DNA from: Verrucomicrobiota bacterium
GTDB lineage: Bacteria > Verrucomicrobiota > Verrucomicrobiia > Limisphaerales > UBA1100
Assembly (NCBI GenBank): GCA_028872685.1
Contig: JAPKEI010000003.1
Span: 1 to 30,760, forward strand
Direction: 5' to 3'
DNA: 30,760 nucleotides
The notes beneath the pieces are model-generated. The model did not search any database. It was not told where the DNA came from and saw only the letters and a list, made by a program, of their open reading frames with translations. Both the position numbers and the translations under genes were made by a program. Of the stretch, positions 1 through 7,512 are shown piece after piece (position 1 is the first letter of the stretch; each line of letters opens with the position of its first letter).

Positions 1-905
1 GGCCAAAAGGTGGGTGTGATTTTTTCGTCAATAAATTTCCACGCCCAAAACATCGCGAAGACGGGAATGAGGTTGTTGAACAACAGCGCGCGGCTGGCCG
101 GCCAATAGCGAAGCACATGATTCCAAATGCCGAGCCCGACGATGGTGCCCGCAAAAATGCTGAACACCTGCCAGCCGATGAGGTGGCTCTCGAGCGCGGG
201 CGGATTTTTTGTGATTTCCCAAATGACAAACGGCAACAGCAGCAACCCGGCACGCCACGCTGTCTGCGCGGTGTACAGCATGCCGCTCACGCGCTTGGAG
301 AGTTCACTTGATTCACGGCTGTAAAGCGTCCACGACCAACTGGCGCAAAAAGCGATGACATCGCCGAGCCACTTATGTCCGTCACCGGCATCGGTGTTTA
401 GCTTCGGCCAAAACAAAACCACGATGCCCGCCAGCGCGAGTAGCGCGGCGAAATATTTGCGCAAGCTCTCGCGGTTCAGCCGCGGGCGTTCCTCCAGCAA
501 CAGCCCCCACACCGGCGAGGCCGCGAGATACAGCGAGGCATGCGACACGGGCGTCATGGTGACCGCCCATGAAAACCCCGCCGCCCAACCCATAAACAAC
601 GGCGCACCACGCAGCCATAACCGACGATGCACATCGGGCGGCACAGGTTTTTGTTCACCAAAAAGTTTTGTCCAACGCAGCAGGCCTAGTAGCAGCAGCC
701 CCGCAAAGATCAACCTCGTGCCAGTGGTCCACAGTACGGGCCAGTCGCGCACAAGGTAGCCGATGGTCGTGTTGTTTGCACCCCACACGACGGTGGCCAG
801 CACGAGGCTGGCGGCGATAAGAATATTTTGGCGGCGATCGCCCACGTGGAAAATTGGCAATCGCGGGCTAGCTTCGCAAGCCAAACCTCGATATGTTTCC
901 GGCAT
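1..905 (-). CDS. EamA/DMT-family membrane transporter, 3' end outside window
   Basis: The reading frame stays open from an ATG at 905 down to base 1, about 301 codons, so the C-terminus lies outside the window. The protein is a chain of hydrophobic helices with drug/metabolite transporter (EamA) features: an N-terminal helix with VVWGANNTT near residue 40, a central SHASLYLAASPVWG segment ending the first EamA repeat, and a second repeat with DVIAFCASWSWTLYS and a GTIVGLGIWNHVLRY segment. Such proteins have about ten helices in two inverted repeats and export or import small metabolites across the inner membrane; the substrate cannot be read from sequence. The ATG overlaps the start codon of the divergent rhodanese gene (bases 903-906 read CATG), so the true start may be a later codon such as the GTG at 845, just before the first helix. 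Family call is firm, start is not. Confidence 0.85.
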   Translation of the reverse strand, partial: MPETYRGLACEASPRLPIFHVGDRRQNILIAASLVLATVVWGANNTTIGYLVRDWPVLWTTGTRLIFAGLLLLGLLRWTKLFGEQKPVPPDVHRRLWLRGAPLFMGWAAGFSWAVTMTPVSHASLYLAASPVWGLLLEERPRLNRESLRKYFAALLALAGIVVLFWPKLNTDAGDGHKWLGDVIAFCASWSWTLYSRESSELSKRVSGMLYTAQTAWRAGLLLLPFVIWEITKNPPALESHLIGWQVFSIFAGTIVGLGIWNHVLRYWPASRALLFNNLIPVFAMFWAWKFIDEKITPTFW

Positions 906-1272
906 GAAACATTCAGCCGGATTTCTAACCCTCGTGGAAGACGCCAAGGCACGCATCACGGAAATTTCCGTGGAAGACTTGCCCACCCGCCTCATGGAAA
1001 ATCCCGAAACGATTCTGCTCGATGTGCGCGAGGAGAGCGAATGGGCCAAGGCTCACGCCAAGGAAGCGCAATATCTGGGCAAGGGCGTGCTAGAACGGGA
1101 CTTGGAAACGCGGTTTCCTGACAAGACCGCGGAGATTATCATGTACTGCGGTGGCGGTTACCGCAGCGCGCTCACGTGCGACGCGGCGCAGAAAATGGGG
1201 TACACAAACGTGAAGTCACTGGCGAAAGGGTATCAAGGATTGGTGGTTGCCGATTGGCCGATGGAAAGCTAA
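904..1272 (+). CDS. Single-domain rhodanese-like sulfurtransferase
   Basis: A 122-residue protein made of one rhodanese domain. It shows the N-terminal ILLDVREESEW motif (residues 37-47) and the active-site loop CGGGYRS with the candidate persulfide-carrying Cys82. The length is that of stand-alone rhodanese domains (GlpE/PspE type), which move sulfane sulfur to thiol acceptors such as thioredoxin or cyanide. There is no signal peptide, so it is probably cytoplasmic. The ATG at 904 is chosen because the domain begins soon after it; the open frame upstream (from 763) runs antisense through the transporter and is not rhodanese-like. No clear ribosome-binding site is seen. The stop lies six bases from the stop of the convergent SET gene. 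The physiological acceptor is unknown. Confidence 0.88.
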   Translation: MKHSAGFLTLVEDAKARITEISVEDLPTRLMENPETILLDVREESEWAKAHAKEAQYLGKGVLERDLETRFPDKTAEIIMYCGGGYRSALTCDAAQKMGYTNVKSLAKGYQGLVVADWPMES

Positions 1273-1278
1273 CGCCTG

Positions 1279-1755
1279 TTATTTTTTCTTCTTCGCCTTT
1301 TTATTGATCAGCTTCTTTAGCTTCGGCCAGTACTCATCGCCCACCATGTAGCCCATGCATTCTTTGGCGCCGCAGTTGCATGGATTTTCGAAAGCATCCT
1401 CGAGATCGTAGTTGTAATTATAAACCACCTCCTCGCCTTTCTTGATTTTTTTTATGGCGGAAATCCACACGCGGTCATCCATCACATCGGATTCAGCATT
1501 GGCGGCGCAGCCGTGGTTGATAAAACGAGCGGGATTCCATTCCACGCTGCCATCGATATCGAAATGTTTGTTGATGGTAAAAACATAGCCATTGCCATCC
1601 ACCAATTCCTTCGTCGCCTTCTTTTTGGTGAGCGGCCGGCCGATGTACTCGATGATGCGTGCGCCCTTTCGGATGTCGCATTTCGCGTATGCACCCACGT
1701 TATGAATGCTTGATTCCTGAAAGCTCAAGTACTTGTTTTCCACCTGTAACTGCAT
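1279..1755 (-). CDS. SET-domain protein lysine methyltransferase
   Basis: A 158-residue protein consisting almost entirely of a SET domain, which transfers methyl groups from S-adenosylmethionine to protein lysines. Visible motifs are VGAYAKCDIRKG (residues 20-30), the pseudoknot element RFINHGCAAN (77-86, a variant of the RFxNHSCxPN consensus), NYNYD (113-117) and a post-SET C-x-C-x4-C cluster (Cys126, Cys128, Cys133) which with Cys83 would complete the structural zinc site. The C-terminus is strongly basic (KKAKKKK). The start at ATG 1755 gives a protein that begins right at the domain; the frame is open much further upstream, but that part is antisense to the sulfatase gene. It is divergent from the sulfatase, with 96 bases between. 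The substrate is not known; bacterial SET proteins have been linked to methylation of histone-like or ribosomal proteins. Confidence 0.85.
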   Translation of the reverse strand: MQLQVENKYLSFQESSIHNVGAYAKCDIRKGARIIEYIGRPLTKKKATKELVDGNGYVFTINKHFDIDGSVEWNPARFINHGCAANAESDVMDDRVWISAIKKIKKGEEVVYNYNYDLEDAFENPCNCGAKECMGYMVGDEYWPKLKKLINKKAKKKK

Positions 1756-1851
1756 GCGCGCGCATTGAAGGGGACGGAGGTAGTCCCGGTCAAGCGGCAG
1801 TTGTTCAACTTTTGCATTGGCAAAGCGTGCGATACAGTTTGCAATAGCCGT

Positions 1852-3279
1852 ATGCAACGCACTCTCGCCCTGCTGCTGACTTTGCTGCCGCTGATACTCG
1901 TGGCAGCACCGCCGAATGTTCTTTTGATTGTTTCCGACGATCAAGGCTATCGCGATCTCGGCTGTTTCGGCTCCCACGAAGTGAAGACGCCGCACCTCGA
2001 CCGCCTCGCCAAAGGCGGAGTAAAGCTCACGAATTTTTATGTGGCGTGGCCCGCGTGCACGCCTTCGCGCGGTGCGTTGCTCACCGGGCGCTATCCGCAG
2101 CGCAACGGCATTTACGATATGATCCGAAACGAGGCTCCCGATTACGGTTACAAATATAAACCCGGCGAATACGAGGCTACCTTTGAGCGCATCGGCGGGA
2201 TGGATACTCGAGAGGTGCTGCTGCCTGCAGTACTGAAAACCGCCGGCTACACCAGCGGCATTTTCGGAAAATGGGACCTCGGCGTGCACAAACGCTTCCT
2301 GCCGCTGGCGCGCGGCTTCGATGATTTTTATGGATTCGTCAACACCGGTATCGATTATTACACCCACGAACGCTACGGCGTGCCGTCGATGTACCGCAAC
2401 AACGCGCCCACCACCGACGACAAAGGCAAGTACTGCACCGACCTTTTCGAACGCGAGGCCGTGCGCTTCCTGAAGGCCAATCATAAAGAACCATTTTTCC
2501 TCTACGTGCCTTTTAACGCTCCACATGGCGCGTCGAGCCTCGACCCCGTTATCCGCAGTGGCGCGCAGGCACCGGAGAAATTCAAGAATCTGTATCCCGC
2601 GCTGCTCTCCCAAGCCGGCACGCAGACGGGCACCCGCTATGGCAAACCAGCCACCGTCCGTAACCGCGCCGCACGACGGCTTGAGTTCGTTGGTTCCATC
2701 ACCGCCATGGACAACGCCATTGGCAAACTGCTCAATTTGCTCGACGAACACAAAATCACAGACAACACGATTGTGATTTTCTTCAGCGACAACGGCGGTG
2801 GAGGTGCGGCGGACAACGCCCCCTTGCTCGGCCGGAAAGGCCAAATGTTCGAGGGCGGCATCCGCGTGCCATGCATCATCCGCTGGCCGGGCAACATCCC
2901 CGCCAACACCACCAATGATGAATTTCTCACCTCACTGGAGATTTTCCCAACCCTCTGCACCGCCACCGGGGCCGTGCCGCCCAAAGGGCTGAATCTCGAC
3001 GGCTTCGATATGATGCCGGTTTTACAAAGCAAAAGAAAATCGCCACGCAAGGAAATGTTTTGGCAACGCCGCCTCGATAAAGGCGCGCGCGTGGACCATT
3101 GGAAATGGGTGGAGAGTTCTCGCGGCAATGGCCTCTTTGATTTGCGAACGGATCTAAGTGAAAAGCACGACCTCTCCAAAGAGAAGCCGGATGTACTGAA
3201 AATGATAAAGGCCCGCTTCGCGGACTGGAAAAAACAAATGAACGCCACCGAACCACGAGGGCCGTTCCGGGATTATTAA
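1852..3279 (+). CDS. Exported formylglycine-type sulfatase (arylsulfatase A family)
   Basis: A 475-residue sulfatase that would remove sulfate esters from sugars or other organic sulfates in the periplasm or outside the cell. A signal peptide covers residues 1-19 (hydrophobic stretch ending LVAA). The metal-binding start of the fold follows at VLLIVSDDQGY (Asp29, Asp30). The sulfatase signature CTPSRGALLTGRYP begins at Cys69, the residue converted to formylglycine by a maturase (none is in this window). Further family motifs are FGKWDLG, FFLYVPFNAPHGA and IVIFFSDNGGG, the last with the second metal-binding Asp-Asn pair. The ATG at 1852 is preferred over the upstream in-frame ATG at 1765 because it begins the signal peptide. 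Its stop overlaps the next start (TAATG), so the next two genes are probably co-translated with it. The substrate is unknown. Confidence 0.93.
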   Translation: MQRTLALLLTLLPLILVAAPPNVLLIVSDDQGYRDLGCFGSHEVKTPHLDRLAKGGVKLTNFYVAWPACTPSRGALLTGRYPQRNGIYDMIRNEAPDYGYKYKPGEYEATFERIGGMDTREVLLPAVLKTAGYTSGIFGKWDLGVHKRFLPLARGFDDFYGFVNTGIDYYTHERYGVPSMYRNNAPTTDDKGKYCTDLFEREAVRFLKANHKEPFFLYVPFNAPHGASSLDPVIRSGAQAPEKFKNLYPALLSQAGTQTGTRYGKPATVRNRAARRLEFVGSITAMDNAIGKLLNLLDEHKITDNTIVIFFSDNGGGGAADNAPLLGRKGQMFEGGIRVPCIIRWPGNIPANTTNDEFLTSLEIFPTLCTATGAVPPKGLNLDGFDMMPVLQSKRKSPRKEMFWQRRLDKGARVDHWKWVESSRGNGLFDLRTDLSEKHDLSKEKPDVLKMIKARFADWKKQMNATEPRGPFRDY

Positions 3280-6200
3280 TGAAACGATTACTGATTTTGT
3301 CTTGGTGCTCATTGGCAATTGGATGCACGTCCACTCAACCGCAATCGCCCACAGCCTTTCGCGGGGCACATCCTGTCGCGCCGTTGGCGGATGGGAATCT
3401 GCTGATAGAGGCAGAGGAGTTTCGCCCAACCGGAGAAAATGGCTGGGCGGCGAAGCCGTGGGGGGAGAATTATTATGCGGCGACATTTGCCAATTCATTT
3501 CTCAGCCGCAAGGCGTTCCTTGGTGCAGGCGAACAGGCGGTGGGCAACGCGACGATCAAGGTGCGCGTGCCTAAGGCGGGGCGGTATCTTGTGCTCGTGC
3601 GGTACGAGGCAGCGTATCGGTTTGAGACACAGTTCCGGGTGCGTGTGGAGCAAAAGGGCAAACGCGTGTTGGACCGGCTTTATGGAGCGCGTAAGAATTT
3701 AAAGATTTGGGCGTTCAGCCAGAAATTGAAAACCGAGCACGCGTGGAGTTGGGGCGCCTCGGAAAACATCGTCTGGGAGGGGCACGATGCATTTGCCAAT
3801 TTGCAGGCGGGCGAGGCGACCATCACGCTCATCGCATCCAAACAACCCGAGCCTTCCGCCAAGCGCAATATCGATTGTCTGCTGCTCACCACCGACGAGG
3901 CGCAGGTGAAGATGCGCATCGAGAAGGAAAAATATTTGCCGCTCGACGGGATGCTGACACAGGCGGGCGATGTGTTTTTGAAGGTAACGAATCTTGGCGA
4001 CAGCGAGTTGACCTTTGCCGGCAAAGGCGCACCGGGCGGCGGTAACTGGCAGCAGCACTCACCGTACTGGGTACATTTGCGAAACTGGCCCGCAGTAAAC
4101 GTGAAGGTCGCGCCCGGGAAAAGCAGCGAGTGGGTGGAGGTCGGTGGCACAATGGACACGCTGAATGACGGACAGTGGAATTTTTCCGGCAACGGGAAAT
4201 ACCGCGCCGAATTTGCGTTGAAGGAGTCGGACGGCAAGCTGACGCCCATCACGAAGTTTGAGGGCGAGGGCGATTTGTTGCTGGCGGGCGATGCGGACAC
4301 ACGGTACTCGCGGCGACTGCGACGGCGAGAGGAGGTGCTGTACAACTTGCTGGCCGAGGTGAAAAAGGAACCGCTGCGCGGGCGCATCCCGACGGAGATG
4401 CAGATTTATGGCTACACGTTCACGCCCGGGTTCGGGCCAAAATATGACGCAGCGGTCACGGAGTTTCGTGAAATGTTTGGGCTACGAGACACCTCGCTTA
4501 AGGACGGCACGTACATCGACGTGCGCGGTGTGCCCACCGCGAAGCTGGCCGAGTACTGCAAAAACCTCGGCGCACGTGCCAAACGCATCCGCTGCGTGAG
4601 CTTGGGCGATGAAATTGGACTGCCAAAGCCAAGCGGCAAAACTGTCGCAGACGATTTCATCGCGTGGCTGAAATCGCGCGGACTGAAACCGCAAGACGTT
4701 GTGCCCTTGGCGAAGGACTGGCCGGAGATTGCGTTTAACCCCAGCGACGCTCTCAAGGCCAAACAGCCCGGCGTGTTTTACTGGTCGCGCCGATACCGGA
4801 ACCACTACGGCATCCAAGCCATCAAGCAACGTACGGACATTCTGCGCCAGCACCTGCCCAACGCGGGCATTGGCGCGAATTTTTCGCCGCATTATCCGGC
4901 AGAGCATCGCTACCTCGGCGAGGTGCACAAGTGGGTGACCATTTTTCGCGAGGAGGGAATGACGATGCCGTGGAGCGAAGATTATATTTTCCAGATGCCC
5001 GTAGCCACGCAGCAGATGAACAACATCAACCTCGACCTCCTGCGTGCCGGCGTACGCGGCAAACCGAATATGAAAATCCACTATTACTGTATGCCGCACT
5101 GGCCCGGACAGATTCCCGACAACTGGCGCCGCCTCTTTTACGGTGCGCTCGGCCACGGGATGCAGGTGGTGAACCTCTTTGAGTTCCGACCCGTGCAAGT
5201 CGCCTACACGGAAAACCACTGCAGCAACCCCGAAACTTACCGCACCGTGCTCCGCAGCTTCCGCGAACTAGGACAATTCGAAGACATCATCCAAAGCGGC
5301 CGTAACCGCCCGGCCAAGACGGCGATGTGGTTTAGCGAAACGGCGGACATCTGGGGCGACAACCACGGCTCCTTCGCGGCGGGGAAACGGACGCTGTATA
5401 CAATGATACTCCACCGCGGCCATCAACTGGATTTCGTCATCGAAGGGGACGCGTTGAAGGATTACAAACAACTTTACCTCACCGACCGGCACGTTTCCCA
5501 AGCCGCCTCAAAGGCAATCGTCGATTGGGTGAATGCCGGAGGTCAACTCATTGCCACGGCTGGCGCAGGGATGTTTGATGAATTGAACCGACCCAACACG
5601 ATGTTACGCGAACTGTTTGGCATCAAAGCTATCACGCTCATTGCACCGGAGGGCAATGCCATCGAAATGGTCAAGCAGGATCTTCCCTTTGCCGAGCCAA
5701 TTGATTCGTTTGAATACCCGAATTTGCCCAAAGAGAAGCCCCGTAAGATGATGCCAGTGTTTTCGGTGCGTTGTAAAATTGAACTCACTGATCAGTCCGG
5801 CATCCGGATGAACTTCAAGGATGGCACGCCCGCAATTTTTAAACATCAGCCGAAAGGAGGAAAAGGCGAGGTGCTGTATTCTGCTTACCTTCCGGGCCTC
5901 TCGTATTTTCACACCGCCATCCCGCGCATTCCGGTGGACCGCGGCACGCACGCGAAGGCTTCGGCCCATTTGATTCCGCCGTATTTGAAAGTGAATCACG
6001 ACGCAAAGTCTCTCTCGATTGGCGAACACTCTTTCTTGGATATGCAGGAAAATGAAGTGATGTGCATCCGCGACAACGTGGAAGCCAGCGTCATTGATTC
6101 ACCAAAGGGGAGCGTCATCATCCTCACAAACTGGGGAGGCAAACCGTCCAAAGAACTTGTTGTGATGCTGCCGAAGCACTTGAAGAACAAAAAAATGACG

Positions 6201-6284
6201 CGCGCCAGCGGAAAACCGTTTCAACGTAATGGCAGCCGAATCGTGCTTGACCTCGATGTGGCGGATGCTTTGATTCTCCGATGA
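3279..6284 (+). CDS. Large lipoprotein, putative glycoside hydrolase with carbohydrate-binding-like N-terminus
   Basis: A 1001-residue exported protein. A lipoprotein signal ends at Cys16 (LAIGC). Residues about 41-207 look like a beta-sandwich carbohydrate-binding module: LLIEAEEF near the start, VPKAGRYLVLVRY in the middle, a closing TITLIAS strand. The middle (about 370-690) resembles a glycosidase barrel, with SLGDEIGL (Glu445) and MPWSEDYIF (Glu567) as possible catalytic acids, and SRRYRNHYG, HYYCMPHWPG and NLFEFRP as other aromatic-rich motifs. Residues about 690-850 resemble the Rossmann-like trimerisation domain of GH42-type beta-galactosidases (TAMWFSETADIW, IVDWVNAGGQLIATAGAGM). I infer a surface or periplasmic polysaccharide-active enzyme working with the sulfatase, but I cannot name the family with certainty and the catalytic residues are guesses. 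It overlaps the sulfatase by one base and the next gene by four. Confidence 0.75.
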   Translation: MKRLLILSWCSLAIGCTSTQPQSPTAFRGAHPVAPLADGNLLIEAEEFRPTGENGWAAKPWGENYYAATFANSFLSRKAFLGAGEQAVGNATIKVRVPKAGRYLVLVRYEAAYRFETQFRVRVEQKGKRVLDRLYGARKNLKIWAFSQKLKTEHAWSWGASENIVWEGHDAFANLQAGEATITLIASKQPEPSAKRNIDCLLLTTDEAQVKMRIEKEKYLPLDGMLTQAGDVFLKVTNLGDSELTFAGKGAPGGGNWQQHSPYWVHLRNWPAVNVKVAPGKSSEWVEVGGTMDTLNDGQWNFSGNGKYRAEFALKESDGKLTPITKFEGEGDLLLAGDADTRYSRRLRRREEVLYNLLAEVKKEPLRGRIPTEMQIYGYTFTPGFGPKYDAAVTEFREMFGLRDTSLKDGTYIDVRGVPTAKLAEYCKNLGARAKRIRCVSLGDEIGLPKPSGKTVADDFIAWLKSRGLKPQDVVPLAKDWPEIAFNPSDALKAKQPGVFYWSRRYRNHYGIQAIKQRTDILRQHLPNAGIGANFSPHYPAEHRYLGEVHKWVTIFREEGMTMPWSEDYIFQMPVATQQMNNINLDLLRAGVRGKPNMKIHYYCMPHWPGQIPDNWRRLFYGALGHGMQVVNLFEFRPVQVAYTENHCSNPETYRTVLRSFRELGQFEDIIQSGRNRPAKTAMWFSETADIWGDNHGSFAAGKRTLYTMILHRGHQLDFVIEGDALKDYKQLYLTDRHVSQAASKAIVDWVNAGGQLIATAGAGMFDELNRPNTMLRELFGIKAITLIAPEGNAIEMVKQDLPFAEPIDSFEYPNLPKEKPRKMMPVFSVRCKIELTDQSGIRMNFKDGTPAIFKHQPKGGKGEVLYSAYLPGLSYFHTAIPRIPVDRGTHAKASAHLIPPYLKVNHDAKSLSIGEHSFLDMQENEVMCIRDNVEASVIDSPKGSVIILTNWGGKPSKELVVMLPKHLKNKKMTRASGKPFQRNGSRIVLDLDVADALILR

Positions 6285-7510
6285 AACATTTTTTCCTACT
6301 ACTCTCGCTGTGTGCGATCAGCTGTGCTGTGCCGCCGAAGCGGATCGCGGCGGTGGTGACAGAGTATCGGCATAACTCGCACGCGGACGTCATTGTCAGC
6401 CGATTGCTGCTCACGCATACGTTGGATGAAAAAGGCGAACGGCCAAATTTGAAACTGGTTTCGCTGTACACCGACCAAGTGCCCGAGAGCGATACCAGTC
6501 GCAAATGGGCCAAAAAATTTGGCGTGCCCATTTACAAAACCGTCGAGGAAACGCTCACGCTCGGCACGGGCAAGCTGGCGGTGGACGGCGTGCTGCTCGT
6601 GGCCGAGCACGGGAAGTATCCGAAGAACGCCTCCGGCAACACGATTTATCCCAAGCGGCGATTGTTTGACGCAGTACAAAAAGTATTCCGCAAAACGGGG
6701 CAAACGGTGCCGGTGTTTGTGGACAAGCACCTTGCCGACAATTGGGCAGACGCCAAGTGGCTGCACGACACGGCGCGCGAATTGAAGGTGCCGCTGATGG
6801 CGGGCTCGTCGCTGCCGGTGCTTTGGCGATATCCGCCGGTGGACGTGAAGCGCGGGGCGAAGCTCAAGGAAATTGTAGCGGTTTCGTATCACACGCTCGA
6901 CGCCTACGGCTATCACGCGTTAGAAATGGTGCAATGCCTCGTGGAACGCCGCGTCGGCGGCGAGACGGGTGTTAAGCGGGTGCAGTGTCTATCCGGTGAC
7001 GCGGTTTGGCGCGCGATGGACACGGGAATGTTTGACCGCAAACTACTGTACGCCGCGCTCAAACGGCTGAAAAAAAGCCCAATCACGCGACAACCAAAAC
7101 GGCCACTGCGCGAGTTGGTGAAGACTCCGGATATGTTTGTCATCGAGTACCGCGATGGGCTGAAGGCCTTCGTGCTCACGCTCAACGGCGCCGTGAACGA
7201 ATGGGGCGTGGCGTGGAAGACCACGGCGGGCGCACAAAAATCAACGACCTTTTGGACACAGGAAGCGCGCCCGTATATGCACTTCACCTATCTCGTGAAG
7301 GGCACGGAGAAAATGTTTTTTACCGGTCAACCCACGTGGCCCGCCGAGCGCACGTTGATGACCAGCGCACTATTGGACGCCCTGCTCATTTCCAAAAACA
7401 AAAATGGCATGACAGTGCCGACGGATTATTTGGACTTCAAATACACCTCCAATTGGAATTGGAAACAACCTCCCCCACCGCCGCCGGGGCGGCCTTCAAA
7501 CCAACAGTAA
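6281..7510 (+). CDS. Exported protein related to Gfo/Idh/MocA oxidoreductases, probably degenerate
   Basis: A 409-residue protein with an N-terminal signal (residues 1-16; LCAISC could be a weak lipobox). The body follows the layout of the Gfo/Idh/MocA dinucleotide-dependent sugar dehydrogenases: a first beta-strand RIAAVVTEYR where the GxGxxG nucleotide loop should be, KKFGVPIYKTVEETL, VDGVLLVAEHGKYP, then VPVFVDKHLADN (147-154) at the position of the usual EKP motif, and PLMAGSSLPV. The glycine-rich loop is replaced by EYRHNSHAD, so cofactor binding is doubtful. The tail is proline-rich (six consecutive prolines, then GRPSNQQ). The start overlaps the previous stop as ATGA. It probably acts in the same exported pathway as the sulfatase; the chemistry is unknown. 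Its stop is two bases from the stop of the convergent zinc-ribbon gene. Confidence 0.72.
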   Translation: MKHFFLLLSLCAISCAVPPKRIAAVVTEYRHNSHADVIVSRLLLTHTLDEKGERPNLKLVSLYTDQVPESDTSRKWAKKFGVPIYKTVEETLTLGTGKLAVDGVLLVAEHGKYPKNASGNTIYPKRRLFDAVQKVFRKTGQTVPVFVDKHLADNWADAKWLHDTARELKVPLMAGSSLPVLWRYPPVDVKRGAKLKEIVAVSYHTLDAYGYHALEMVQCLVERRVGGETGVKRVQCLSGDAVWRAMDTGMFDRKLLYAALKRLKKSPITRQPKRPLRELVKTPDMFVIEYRDGLKAFVLTLNGAVNEWGVAWKTTAGAQKSTTFWTQEARPYMHFTYLVKGTEKMFFTGQPTWPAERTLMTSALLDALLISKNKNGMTVPTDYLDFKYTSNWNWKQPPPPPPGRPSNQQ

Positions 7511-7512
7511 AA

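Noticed and set aside
1756..2844. Long minus-strand open frame continuing upstream of the SET domain (over 360 codons)
   Set aside because: It lies antisense to the sulfatase, whose family motifs are unmistakable. The extra residues show no domain, and the SET fold begins at the ATG at 1755.
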